Assembly: GCA_008668235.1 (NCBI GenBank)
Contig: RQCP01000032.1
Coordinates: forward strand, 1-13,052
From: Collinsella aerofaciens
GTDB lineage: Bacteria > Actinomycetota > Coriobacteriia > Coriobacteriales > Coriobacteriaceae
Reading direction: 5' to 3'
DNA length: 13,052 bases
In this document: one piece after another, positions 12,912 through 13,052 of the stretch
How the letters are laid out: every line of letters starts with the position of its first letter
Position numbering within the stretch: position 1 is the stretch's first letter
Made by a program: the position numbers and the translations under genes
Notes under the pieces: model-generated
Databases searched by the model: none
Told to the model about the DNA's origin: nothing
The model's input: only the letters and a program-made list of their open reading frames with translations

Positions 12912-13052
12912 GGCTCTGTTAGACCAGGATTGACATACATGTGTCCCCACGGTGCCATATCGTTGACCCCATAGACCGCGATGATGGGGGCAGCATGAAC
13001 GCCGAAGACCTGGTCCTCAACTTCAAGAAGGGCATGGCGAACCTCAGCAAGA
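12912..13052 (+). mobile_element. Left end of an insertion sequence, cut by the window edge
   Basis: The 24-nt terminal repeat at 12912-12935 begins GGCTCTGTTAGACC and is matched in inverse orientation at 88-111. A reading frame starts 60 bp inside, as in many simple insertion sequences. Comparing the two interiors shows they are opposite ends of the same kind of element, so the two copies probably lie in the same orientation. The family is not recognised; ends starting GGCTCTGT occur in several IS families. Confidence 0.72.
12995..13052 (+). CDS. Probable transposase, N-terminal fragment (runs off the window)
   Basis: The frame from ATG 12995 gives MNAEDLVLNFKKGMANLSK and is still open at the window edge. 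A G-run (12986-12990) four bases upstream may serve as a weak ribosome site. An in-frame GTG at 12941 is a possible earlier start. The call as transposase rests on its place just inside the terminal repeat; nineteen residues are too few to recognise a family. Confidence 0.5.
   Translation, partial: MNAEDLVLNFKKGMANLSK

Overview
The window is about 60% GC. Its gene content and its palindromic repeats (hairpins with CCACCACAAAGG arms, and GGGACA-type cores) fit a gut actinobacterium of the class Coriobacteriia. Collinsella is my best guess. This rests on recall of protein style and repeat types, not on a search.

Layout. An insertion-sequence end lies at 1-111. Then come a minus-strand radical SAM gene of the PflX/COG1313 type (152-1090) and a 510-bp gap with a candidate plus-strand structured ncRNA (about 1204-1385). 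Two plus-strand genes follow: a WecA/TagO-type polyprenyl-phosphate sugar-1-phosphate transferase (1616-2815) and trpS (2975-4024). After a hairpin-rich gap, six genes run on the minus strand: a one-domain MGMT/ATL-type protein, a DegV-family fatty-acid-binding protein, a MarR regulator, a free-standing B3/B4 editing-domain protein, ATP-dependent PEP carboxykinase (pckA) and an LctP-type lactate permease. Diverging from lctP is a plus-strand Wzx-like flippase with a long cytoplasmic N-terminal extension (11111-12691). The window ends with a 123-bp inverted-repeat element and the start of a second copy of the insertion sequence, including the first codons of a probable transposase.

How the genes fit together. 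This is mostly ordinary chromosomal gene content. lctP and pckA are neighbours on one strand and could link lactate transport with the PEP-oxaloacetate node. The sugar-phosphate transferase and the flippase both act in undecaprenyl-linked envelope polysaccharide assembly, although about 8.3 kb separates them. TrpS and the B3/B4 protein both concern tRNA charging or its quality control.

The least explained content is between the genes. Four near-identical CCACCACAAAGG hairpins sit 10-27 bp after the stop codons of four minus-strand genes. Other palindromes (4349-4387, 9256-9351) have different arms but share a GGGAC(A) core. There are two candidate structured RNAs (1204-1385 plus; 7225-7322 minus) with recognisable promoter elements and intrinsic terminators. 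Two IS ends in apparent direct orientation bracket the whole 12.8 kb.
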